64,000 nt of DNA from Flavobacterium sp. WC2421 (GTDB lineage: Bacteria; Bacteroidota; Bacteroidia; Flavobacteriales; Flavobacteriaceae). This document shows positions 56,633 through 64,000 of this stretch, piece after piece. A model generated the notes under the pieces. That model was not told where the DNA came from, ran no database searches, and worked only from the letters and a program-made list of their open reading frames with translations. A program made the position numbers and the translations under genes. Where the stretch lies: assembly GCF_040822115.1 (NCBI RefSeq), contig NZ_CP162004.1, positions 1,550,001-1,614,000 of the forward strand, given 5' to 3'. How positions within the stretch are numbered: the stretch's first letter is position 1; each line of letters starts with the position of its first letter.

Positions 56633-56998
56633 ATGAAAAATAAAAAAACTTTAGTTCTTGGTGCTTCAACAAAACCAGAAAGATATGCTTTTAAAGCAAT
56701 TACAATGCTTGTTGATAAAGGGCACTCTGTTTTGGCAATTGGGCAAAACAATGGTGAAGTAGCCGGAATTAAAATTAAGACTAAAGCGATTCCTTTGTCA
56801 AATATTGATACAATAAGTTTGTATTTAAACCCTGCTCGTCAACGTGATTATTACAATTATATAGTAGAGGCAAAGCCAAAACGTGTGATTTTTAATCCTG
56901 GAACAGAGAATCCTGAGTTGTATCAACTTTTAGAATTAAACAATATAAAGTCGGAGGTAGCGTGTACGTTAGTGCTATTGACGACTAATAGATATTAA
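56633..56998 (+). CDS. CoA-binding domain protein
   Basis: The 121-residue protein has a Rossmann-type CoA-binding fold: KKTLVLGASTKPERYAFKAITMLVDKGHSVLAIG at the start, then GEVAGIKIKTKAIPLSNIDTISLYLNP and RVIFNPGTENPEL. It resembles YccU-like proteins and the CoA-binding domain of succinyl-CoA synthetase. The frame is open from TTG 56576, but the promoter and the family pattern place the start at ATG 56633. Confidence 0.88.
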   Translation: MKNKKTLVLGASTKPERYAFKAITMLVDKGHSVLAIGQNNGEVAGIKIKTKAIPLSNIDTISLYLNPARQRDYYNYIVEAKPKRVIFNPGTENPELYQLLELNNIKSEVACTLVLLTTNRY

Positions 56999-57005
56999 TT
57001 TTTAT

Positions 57006-57088
57006 AGGAGCTAATTCCTGCTATCCGTTGCAATCTTTTCCTTTTTTAAAGGAAAAAAGGAAAAGGATTTCCACTGCTATCAGGGCTA
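57006..57088 (+). repeat. Dispersed palindromic element, copy A (reference copy)
   Basis: The ends are AGGAGCTAATTCCTGCTATC and CACTGCTATCAGGGCTA. The centre is a perfect 13-bp inverted repeat, CTTTTCCTTTTTT (57035-57047) with AAAAAAGGAAAAG (57053-57065), around AAAGG. It starts seven bases after the CoA-binding gene and ends six bases before the stop codon of the converging symporter gene, so it may double as their terminator. Confidence 0.72.
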
Positions 57089-57093
57089 AAAAT

Positions 57094-58602
57094 CTAGAAC
57101 GTTATTTTTTCTGTGGATGATTTGCTTATTAAAAGTAACCCAGAAAAAGTAATCAGACCGTTAATGATGATTAATTCGTTGTCAAAAACGTATCCAAAAA
57201 ACAATGCTTTTGAATTCTCACTTATTAAAAAAGTAATTGCTGGAGATAAGACGCAAACTATTGGTACTAATTTATCTATTACTGTTTTTGATTTCATAAA
57301 TAGCCCAAAACAATAAAGCCCTAATAATGGTCCGTAAGTATAAGAAGCAACTCTAAATATCATTCCTACCACTGAGCTATCGTTTACTGCATTAAAGAAT
57401 ACAATTACTAGAAACATTAAAAACGAAAAGCCTACGTGAACAAAATGTCTTGTTCGCACTACATTAGGTTTGTTTAAATTTTCGGTTTTATCCATATTTA
57501 AAAAATCGACACAAAAAGAAGTCGTAAGTGCTGTTAGTGCTGAATCTGTAGTAGCAAATGTCGCTGCTGTCAGTCCCAATAGAAATATAATGGACGGAAT
57601 AAGACTCAAGTGATGAAATGCAATTTCAGGAAAAAGTAAATCAGTCCTTGGTTTGCCCGTAACTAAATCCGTAGGAACTTCAATTCCATTTTTAGCGGCG
57701 TAAATATACAATAGTGCCCCAACGCTCAAGAAGAATATATTAATTAGAACAAAAATTCCAGTAAATGTAAACATGTTTTTTTGAGCCTCGCCTATAGTGG
57801 CGCAACTCAAGTTTTTTTGCATTAAATCCTGGTCTAACCCAACCATGGCTATAGTAACAAATATACCCCCCAGGATTTGTTTAACAAAGTGAAATTTACT
57901 CGTCAAGAAATTTTCAAAGAAAAATATTTTAGAATAATTACTGTTTTTTACTTCTTCAAAAGCATCTATAAAGCTCAGGTTTAAACTTTGGCAAATAAAA
58001 TAAATAGTTAGGAATACGGAGGTAACGAGGAAAAGAGTTTGTAAAGTATCTGTGATGATAATTGTTTTTAATCCCCCTCGATAGGTATAGGCAAAAATTA
58101 ATGCCAATGAAATCAATACTGTAGCAGCAAAAGGGATTCCATAAAAATCAAATACAAAGCGTTGTAAGACGATAACAACAAGATATAATCGAAATGCAGA
58201 TCCAATAGTTCTACTGATAAGAAAAATAGTAGCGGCAGTTTTGTATGAGTAAGTCCCAAGTCTTCTTTCGATATAGCCATAAATAGAAGTCAAATTCATT
58301 CGGTAGTATAGTGGCAGTAGGATTTTTGCAATAATTATAAAACCTATGGCATTTCCTAAAACAAATTGAAAATACTTGAATTGCTCACCACTAGGCGCGC
58401 CCACTTCACCAGGTACGGAGATGAAAGTCACGCCAGAAAGAGCTGTTCCTATCATTCCAAAAGCAACTAGATACCATTTTGAGTTTTTATTGGCTTTAAA
58501 AAAAGCTTCATTTCCACTGTTGTTTTTACTCGTAATATGAGAAATCGTAAATAAGATTCCGAAGTAAATAAGGATAAGTGATAGAATTACGAATGGTGTC
58601 AT
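57094..58602 (-). CDS. Sodium:solute symporter family protein
   Basis: The 502-residue protein has about 13 membrane segments and the SSS motifs FGMIGTALSGVTFISVPGEVG (about residues 49-69), RRLGTYSYKTAATIFLISRTIGSAFRLY and GLTAATFATTDSALTALTTSF, with the Ser/Thr residues of the Na2 site. The substrate is not predictable. The stop (TAG) lies next to the repeat copy A. Confidence 0.93.
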   Translation of the reverse strand: MTPFVILSLILIYFGILFTISHITSKNNSGNEAFFKANKNSKWYLVAFGMIGTALSGVTFISVPGEVGAPSGEQFKYFQFVLGNAIGFIIIAKILLPLYYRMNLTSIYGYIERRLGTYSYKTAATIFLISRTIGSAFRLYLVVIVLQRFVFDFYGIPFAATVLISLALIFAYTYRGGLKTIIITDTLQTLFLVTSVFLTIYFICQSLNLSFIDAFEEVKNSNYSKIFFFENFLTSKFHFVKQILGGIFVTIAMVGLDQDLMQKNLSCATIGEAQKNMFTFTGIFVLINIFFLSVGALLYIYAAKNGIEVPTDLVTGKPRTDLLFPEIAFHHLSLIPSIIFLLGLTAATFATTDSALTALTTSFCVDFLNMDKTENLNKPNVVRTRHFVHVGFSFLMFLVIVFFNAVNDSSVVGMIFRVASYTYGPLLGLYCFGLFMKSKTVIDKLVPIVCVLSPAITFLISENSKALFFGYVFDNELIIINGLITFSGLLLISKSSTEKITF

Positions 58603-58732
58603 CTTTTGTATTTTGAAGAGCCAAAATACAATTTTTTGTTTAATGGGAAATTTGTTAGTTTGTTTATTTAAAAAAGTGCGGTTTTACAAGATGGATTCAA
58701 GAAATAACGCAATAATTAAATAAACAATTTGT

Positions 58733-58740
58733 TACATTTG
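58733..58740 (+). promoter_or_regulatory. Putative -7 element directly before recR
   Basis: TACATTTG is a full match to TAnnTTTG and ends five bases before the ATG, so the mRNA may have no leader. Confidence 0.5.
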
Positions 58741-58745
58741 TAGTT

Positions 58746-59366
58746 ATGGAATTTTCTTCAAAATTAATAGAGAAAGCAGTAAACGAAATAGCTCAATTAC
58801 CTGGTATAGGTAAAAGATCTGCTTTGCGTTTGGCACTGCATTTATTGAAACAACCCAAAGAGCAAACTGGTTTTTTAGCTCAAGCATTAATAAATATGCG
58901 AGAGGATATCAAATATTGTGAGAATTGCCATAATATTTCGGACAGTGTTACTTGTGAAATTTGTGCCAATAAAAATAGAAACCATCAAATTGTGTGTGTA
59001 GTTGAAGACATTCGCGATGTAATGGCTATTGAAAACACAGGACAGTTTAGGGGAATATATCATGTGTTGGGAGGGAAAATTTCGCCTATTGATGGGGTGG
59101 GTCCTAGTCAGTTAAAAATTAGTACTCTTGTTGAAAAGGTAAAATTGGGAAATGTAAGCGAGGTAATCTTTGCGTTAAGCTCCACAATGGAAGGGGACAC
59201 AACAAATTTTTATATTTTCAAACAAATTGCCCATTCTGATGTTGTAGTATCAACAATTGCTCGAGGAATTGCTGTTGGTGATGAACTTGAATATGCGGAT
59301 GAAGTTACTTTGGGGAGAAGTATATTGCAAAGAGTTCCATTTGAAAAGTCATTCAAAAATAATTAA
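58746..59366 (+). CDS. recR: Recombination protein RecR
   Basis: The 206-residue protein has the helix-hairpin-helix [20 protein letters not shown], the zinc finger [16 protein letters not shown] (about residues 59-74) and the Toprim domain [28 protein letters not shown]. With RecF and RecO it loads RecA at gaps. It is followed, after 70 bases, by the exopolysaccharide genes, which have their own promoter. Confidence 0.97.
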   Translation: MEFSSKLIEKAVNEIAQLPGIGKRSALRLALHLLKQPKEQTGFLAQALINMREDIKYCENCHNISDSVTCEICANKNRNHQIVCVVEDIRDVMAIENTGQFRGIYHVLGGKISPIDGVGPSQLKISTLVEKVKLGNVSEVIFALSSTMEGDTTNFYIFKQIAHSDVVVSTIARGIAVGDELEYADEVTLGRSILQRVPFEKSFKNN

Positions 59367-59411
59367 TTTATATTAAAAATAACTAAACTTTTAATATAGT
59401 GAATGAAAAGC

Positions 59412-59419
59412 TATATTTG
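59412..59419 (+). promoter_or_regulatory. Putative -7 element of the exopolysaccharide operon
   Basis: TATATTTG matches TAnnTTTG, 17 bases before the start of the export lipoprotein gene. No well-placed -33 TTG was found. Confidence 0.5.
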
Positions 59420-59436
59420 TTACCTAAAATAAAATA

Positions 59437-60225
59437 ATGAACAAGAATATATTCTATTTATTGCTAAGTATTAGTGTGTTATTAACTTCGTGTATTTCAA
59501 CTCATGATTTAATTTATTTGCAAAATAAAGACGGTGTAACTACCGAAAATTCTATTTCTGCAGTTATGTCAAAGCCGTATCGATTGCAAACAAATGATGT
59601 TTTAAGTATCAATATAAAAGCAATTGATCCAAAATTAGTGGCAATTTTTAGCACAACTGAAAGTGCTGAAGCTGGAAAGTCTGAATCAGAACTGTATTTT
59701 AGTGGTTTTACTGTTGATGATCATGGGAATATAAGAATGCCAATTTTGGGAGAACTAAATGTTATTGGATATACTCTTGATGAAATAAGAATTAGAATCG
59801 AGAAACAATTGCTGGAAGAATATTTTAAAAAGGAAGCGAATATATTTGTAACCGTTAGATTGGCTGGATTCAAATACACAATAAATGGTGAAGTTGGTAG
59901 TACGGGTACTAAAATTTTGTTTCAAGATCATGTAAATATAATGGAAGCAATTGCTAATTCGGGTGATATTACGATTACCGGAAATAGAAAAGCGGTTACC
60001 ATAATAAGACAATCTCCCACTGGAAGTGAGATGCATGATATCGATTTGACGGATATCAATGTAATGAATTCTCCTTATTTTTATTTGCAACCTAATGATT
60101 ATATATATGTTAAGCCACTCAAGCAAAAAACTTGGGGAACAGGAAAAACGGGTATAGAATCTTTAGGGACGATTATAACTTTATTATCATTGGCTACAAC
60201 TACTTTTTTATTATTAAAAAATTAA
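59437..60225 (+). CDS. Wza-like polysaccharide export outer-membrane lipoprotein
   Basis: The 262-residue protein has a lipoprotein signal (FYLLLSISVLLTSC, lipid cysteine at about residue 19). The polysaccharide-export domain follows, with YRLQTNDVLSINIKAIDP and FSGFTVDDHGNIRMPILGELNVIGYTLDEI, then a soluble SLBB-like domain (KYTINGEVGSTGTKI) and a C-terminal membrane helix (IITLLSLATTTFLLLK). It would form the outer-membrane channel for capsule or exopolysaccharide and works with the Wzc-like kinase next to it. Confidence 0.93.
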   Translation: MNKNIFYLLLSISVLLTSCISTHDLIYLQNKDGVTTENSISAVMSKPYRLQTNDVLSINIKAIDPKLVAIFSTTESAEAGKSESELYFSGFTVDDHGNIRMPILGELNVIGYTLDEIRIRIEKQLLEEYFKKEANIFVTVRLAGFKYTINGEVGSTGTKILFQDHVNIMEAIANSGDITITGNRKAVTIIRQSPTGSEMHDIDLTDINVMNSPYFYLQPNDYIYVKPLKQKTWGTGKTGIESLGTIITLLSLATTTFLLLKN

Positions 60226-60240
60226 AATACATTTCAAAGA

Positions 60241-62700
60241 ATGTTAGATATAAAAGATTTTTCGATTTTTGAAAACCAAGTAAGTTTTGACTTTAAGGGT
60301 TTTTTGATAAAAATCGGAAGCTACTGGAAATGGTTTCTTATCAGCTTACTGATTACATTTACGATTGCTTACCAAGTAAATATTCGTAAGGAAAAGGTGT
60401 TTAGTATGGAGACGGTTATTTCTGTAAAAGAAGAAAGTAATCCTCTTTTTACCTCCAATACTAGTTTAGTTTTTAATTGGGGAGGAACGTCTGATCAGGT
60501 TCAGACTATTTCTACTACACTTCAATCGCGTTCCCATAATGAGTTGGTCGTCGATAAACTGCAGTATTACATTGATTATCTGACTCAAGGGAAATACAAT
60601 ATGGTGGATGCCTATGGGGCTGTACCTTTTTATGTAAGTATTGATAAAGCAAAAGGACAAATTGCAGGTAATCTAATTAGTATTAAATTTCTTAGTGATA
60701 CCGAGTATGAAATCAAAATCCCTTTTGAGAATAATGCTGTTTCAATAATCAACTATACGGATAACTCCTATAGTAGCACGGCTGTGGCTGTGGGTGAATT
60801 TGTAAAAAAATATAAAGTAGGAGAACAGGTTTCCTTGCCTTTCTTAAATTGGAAATTACTAATAAAAGGCAACCCAGGTTTTTATAAAGGGAATGAATAT
60901 TTTGTGCGTTTTAATGATTTTGACGGAACTGTTTCTCGTTATAAAGGTATAAATGTTCGTTCAGATGATAAAGGGGCATCTATAATTACCTTGGGAATGC
61001 AGGGAGGAAATAAGGCAAGAATGGTTGAGTATTTGAATTCGACTGTAAAGATGCTTATTAAAAGACAATTAGATGATAAAAATCGATTTGCTACAAATAC
61101 AATAGGTTTTATAGATAGTACGCTAGTTGCAATGGAATCCCAGTTAAAAGAAACAGGGAATGAGTTAAAAACATTTAGGAAGGGTAAAAATATATACGAT
61201 ATTGAAGAAGGTGGTGGTAAGTTTTCGGATCAAATGTTAGAATTTGATGTAAAGAAAGATGAGATTACTCGTAAAATGGCCTATTATAATTCTTTAAAGT
61301 CTTATTTGAAGAATAGTGTTGATTATTCTAGACTACCGGCTCCATCAGTGGCAGGAATTGAAGATCCAAATATTGCCGTTAACATATCTAAGTTGATTGC
61401 GTTATCTACTCAAAGATCTGAAATGGCCTATGCAGTAAAAAGCGAAAAAATATTCAAGGATTTTGATAATCAAATGGAGGCCGTTAAAAATGTTTTGCTA
61501 GTGAACATAGCATCGGCTAAATCTTCTTTAGAGTTTGATTTAGCAATGGTTAACAGTAAAATTAATCAAGCAGAAAGTACCATTAAAGCACTTCCTGATG
61601 ATCAGCAAGAGTTGATTAAAATTAAGCGAAAGTATGATCTAAGTGATAATATCTATAGCACTTTTTTGCAAAAAAGAAGTGAGGCAGATATTGTTAAAGC
61701 AGCCAATTTATCAGATATTCATTTTATTGATCCTGCAAAAGATATTGGTGGTGGATTAATTGGTCCTAAAACATCGGTGAATTATGTTTTAGCTCTGTTT
61801 CTTGGGATTCTATTTCCTTTGCTTTTTGTGTTTATTATTTTTTTTATTAATAATTCGATTCAGAATACAGAAGACATTAGTAAGTTAACAAAAAGTCCTA
61901 TAATTGGGGTAGTTGGATTAAATAAAGAAATTACAGATTTGGCCGTTTATGACAGGCCAAAATCAGCCTTGTCAGAATCTTTTAGGGCCATTCGATCATC
62001 ACTTCAATTTTTATATAAACAGCAAAATGTTGAGGGTGCAAAAACACTTATGATAACATCTTCGGTCAGTGCTGAAGGGAAAACATTTTGTTCTATAAAT
62101 ATTGCTACTGTATTTGCATTAAGTGAAAAAAAGACGGTAATTATAGGATTGGATTTAAGAAAACCTAAGTTATTTGATGAATTTAATTTAGCGAATGATG
62201 TGGGAATTGTAAATTATTTAATTAAACAAAAAAGTGTTGATGAAATAATAAATCATACACAGATTCCCTATCTTGATGTTATTCTTTCAGGGCCTGTTCC
62301 TCCTAATCCTTCAGAGCTACTTATGGGAGATGGTATGGGGAAATTAATGGAAGAATTAAAGGAGAAATACGATTATATTATTTTGGACACACCACCAGTT
62401 GGACTTGTGTCTGACGCATTAGAGTTGTCTCAATATTCGGATGTTACTTTATATATAGTTAGGCAAAATTTCTCAAAGAAAGAAATGATTACTTTGTTAA
62501 ACAATAGAATTAAACGAGGAGAACTGGATAATGCAAGTATCATTTTTAATGGCTTTGAGAATAAGGCAAAATATGGTGCGGGTTATGGATACGGTTATGG
62601 CTATGGCTACGGATATGGACCTTATTCAAATGGATATCATGATGATGACAAGCCAAAATCGATTATTCAAAAAGTTATTAGTACATTCCGTAAAGTATAA
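60241..62700 (+). CDS. Wzc-like tyrosine kinase and polysaccharide chain-length regulator
   Basis: The 819-residue protein has a Wzz domain between two membrane helices (about residues 25-45 and 515-540), a long coiled region, and a C-terminal BY-kinase domain. The Walker A motif SVSAEGKTFC lies near residue 610, Walker A' IIGLDLRKPK near 637 and Walker B YIILDTPPVG near 711. The tail (778-800) alternates Tyr and Gly (GAGYGYGYGYGYGYGPY) and is the probable autophosphorylation cluster. In Walker A' the first Asp of the usual DxDxR is Gly. It controls polymer length and export together with the Wza-like lipoprotein. Confidence 0.94.
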   Translation: MLDIKDFSIFENQVSFDFKGFLIKIGSYWKWFLISLLITFTIAYQVNIRKEKVFSMETVISVKEESNPLFTSNTSLVFNWGGTSDQVQTISTTLQSRSHNELVVDKLQYYIDYLTQGKYNMVDAYGAVPFYVSIDKAKGQIAGNLISIKFLSDTEYEIKIPFENNAVSIINYTDNSYSSTAVAVGEFVKKYKVGEQVSLPFLNWKLLIKGNPGFYKGNEYFVRFNDFDGTVSRYKGINVRSDDKGASIITLGMQGGNKARMVEYLNSTVKMLIKRQLDDKNRFATNTIGFIDSTLVAMESQLKETGNELKTFRKGKNIYDIEEGGGKFSDQMLEFDVKKDEITRKMAYYNSLKSYLKNSVDYSRLPAPSVAGIEDPNIAVNISKLIALSTQRSEMAYAVKSEKIFKDFDNQMEAVKNVLLVNIASAKSSLEFDLAMVNSKINQAESTIKALPDDQQELIKIKRKYDLSDNIYSTFLQKRSEADIVKAANLSDIHFIDPAKDIGGGLIGPKTSVNYVLALFLGILFPLLFVFIIFFINNSIQNTEDISKLTKSPIIGVVGLNKEITDLAVYDRPKSALSESFRAIRSSLQFLYKQQNVEGAKTLMITSSVSAEGKTFCSINIATVFALSEKKTVIIGLDLRKPKLFDEFNLANDVGIVNYLIKQKSVDEIINHTQIPYLDVILSGPVPPNPSELLMGDGMGKLMEELKEKYDYIILDTPPVGLVSDALELSQYSDVTLYIVRQNFSKKEMITLLNNRIKRGELDNASIIFNGFENKAKYGAGYGYGYGYGYGYGPYSNGYHDDDKPKSIIQKVISTFRKV

Positions 62701-62723
62701 AACTTGATTTAAAGTATTTGGAG

Positions 62724-63707
62724 ATGAAACAAGAAACAAAAAGTACACTTTTAATTACTGGTGGAGCTGGATTTATAGGCTCTAATCTGTGCGAATATTT
62801 TTTGGAAAAAGAATACAAAGTTATTTGTTTGGATAATTTTGCAACGGGGCATAGGTACAATTTGAAGGGTTTTATAAATCATCCTAATTTTAAATTAATA
62901 GAAGGAGATATTCGTAATGTAATTGATTGTGCGAATGCGGTGAAAGGCGTTGACTATGTTTTGCATCAAGCAGCCCTTGGCTCTGTTCCACGATCTATTA
63001 ATGATCCAATTACGACAAATGATGTTAATGTTTCTGGTTTTTTGAATATGTTGGTTGCTTCAAGAGAGGCAAAAGTGAAGCGATTTATTTATGCTGCAAG
63101 TTCCTCTACTTATGGAGACTCAGTTGGTTTACCAAAGGTTGAAGAAGTGATAGGGAAGCCATTATCTCCTTATGCTATAACAAAATATGTTAACGAATTG
63201 TATGCGGAAACCTTTAGTAAAACCTATGGATTAGAAACAATTGGGTTGCGATATTTTAATGTGTTTGGTAGAAAACAAGATCCAAAAGGGGCGTATGCCG
63301 CCGTGATACCAAAATTTGTGATGCAGTTAATGCAGCATGAAAGTCCAAAAATTAACGGGGATGGGAATTTTTCACGTGATTTCACTTATATAGATAATGT
63401 AATCCAAATGAATGAATTGGCTATGACAACTCAGAATCCTTTAGCAATTAATACCGTTTATAATACTGCTTATGGAGATCGAAATACATTGAATAATTTA
63501 GTAAGTTATTTAAAAGAGTATTTATCAAAATACGATTCTAAAATTGCAAATATAGAAGTAGAGTATGGTCCCGACAGAGAAGGGGATATTCCTCATTCTT
63601 TGGCTAGTATTGATAAAGCAAAAGGATTGTTAGGTTATGATCCTAAATATTCTTTGCAAGAAGGGTTAAAAGAAGCAGTAGATTGGTATTGGAAAAATTT
63701 GAAGTAA
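62724..63707 (+). CDS. NAD-dependent UDP-sugar 4-epimerase (WbpP-like)
   Basis: The 327-residue short-chain dehydrogenase fold protein has the NAD motif TGGAGFIGSN (residues 13-22), the catalytic AASSSTYGDS and YAITKYVNELYAETF (YxxxK), and the substrate segment GRKQDPKGAYAAVIPKFV. It resembles UDP-GlcNAc/GalNAc C4 epimerases. The frame opens with TTG at 62718, but ATG 62724 (MKQETKST) is the better start. It sits 23 bases after the kinase gene. Confidence 0.92.
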   Translation: MKQETKSTLLITGGAGFIGSNLCEYFLEKEYKVICLDNFATGHRYNLKGFINHPNFKLIEGDIRNVIDCANAVKGVDYVLHQAALGSVPRSINDPITTNDVNVSGFLNMLVASREAKVKRFIYAASSSTYGDSVGLPKVEEVIGKPLSPYAITKYVNELYAETFSKTYGLETIGLRYFNVFGRKQDPKGAYAAVIPKFVMQLMQHESPKINGDGNFSRDFTYIDNVIQMNELAMTTQNPLAINTVYNTAYGDRNTLNNLVSYLKEYLSKYDSKIANIEVEYGPDREGDIPHSLASIDKAKGLLGYDPKYSLQEGLKEAVDWYWKNLK

Positions 63708-63749
63708 AAAATTAAAAATAAATAAGGTTACAAATTTAAAAGTTAAAAA

Positions 63750-64000
63750 ATGAGTATTACAAAAATTTGTTGCATAGGAGCTGGTTATGTTGGAGGTCCT
63801 ACAATGGCAGTTATTGCACAAAAATGTCCGCATATTCAGGTTACAGTTGTTGACTTAAATGAAGAAAGAATTGCGGCATGGAATGATGAGAATGTGGATA
63901 ATATTCCAATCTATGAACCAGGACTTTCTGATATTGTTGCTGAGGCTAGAGGAAGAAATTTGTTTTTCTCTACTAATGTAGAAAAAGCAATTGATGAGGC
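63750..64000 (+). CDS. UDP-glucose 6-dehydrogenase, N-terminal part
   Basis: The frame starts at ATG 63750 and runs off the right edge after about 83 residues. It reads [20 protein letters not shown], then [15 protein letters not shown] and [12 protein letters not shown], the NAD-binding half of UDP-glucose dehydrogenases of the eukaryote-like type. It oxidises UDP-glucose to UDP-glucuronate. It follows the epimerase by 42 bases, so the locus makes acidic sugar precursors. Confidence 0.93.
   Translation, partial: MSITKICCIGAGYVGGPTMAVIAQKCPHIQVTVVDLNEERIAAWNDENVDNIPIYEPGLSDIVAEARGRNLFFSTNVEKAIDE

Overview
The window is chromosomal DNA from a member of the Flavobacteriaceae, most likely a Flavobacterium. 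The base composition is AT-rich. Many intergenic regions carry the Bacteroidota -7 promoter element TAnnTTTG. There is a SusC/SusD outer-membrane pair and a type IX secretion sorting domain. The gene order rpsL-rpsG-fusA-rpsJ, rplC to rplQ, carA, eno, citrate synthase is typical of the family. I saw no tRNA, rRNA, prophage, insertion sequence or CRISPR array.

Layout. 1-10068 is mostly housekeeping: the N-terminal part of gcvP, a UbiA-like membrane protein, an M3 oligopeptidase, a protein I do not recognise, purE/purK, and a DUF1800/DUF1501 pair of which DUF1501 carries a T9SS sorting domain. 10336-14038 holds hpt, adk, a CorC/HlyC-type membrane protein and obgE. 14113-23939 holds an Mpo1-like protein, a glycosyltransferase, a TPR protein, mpl, a GNAT acetyltransferase, radC, a YjjG-type nucleotidase, an exported protein, rarA, a rhomboid protease and rlmB. 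24010-30514 is one minus-strand block with a BamA/TamA-like barrel protein upstream of SusC and SusD and no degradative enzyme alongside. 30696-47875 is the large ribosomal block (str, S10, spc and alpha operons, with secY, infA and rpoA), all on the plus strand. 48186-59366 holds carA, an erythromycin-esterase-like protein, eno, citrate synthase, a tandem pair of arginine/citrulline-type guanidino hydrolases, a MarC protein, a CoA-binding protein, a sodium:solute symporter and recR. From 59437 to the right edge an exopolysaccharide locus begins: Wza-like exporter, Wzc-like tyrosine kinase, UDP-sugar epimerase, UDP-glucose dehydrogenase (cut by the edge).

The most interesting material is not protein coding. 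Five intergenic spacers (about 11456, 14699, 22175, 47948 and 57006) hold diverged copies of one palindromic element with conserved arms and a variable, self-complementary centre. Several ribosomal-protein spacers contain candidate RNA structures: a GC-rich hairpin between rpsL and rpsG, a nested double stem before rpsD, and an inverted repeat that brackets the rplC promoter. Two stem-loops and a 23-codon ORF precede obgE. Four genes have a -7 promoter element only a few bases before their start codon and may be translated from leaderless mRNA. A run of about 16 TAA units directly follows the stop codon of the glycosyltransferase.
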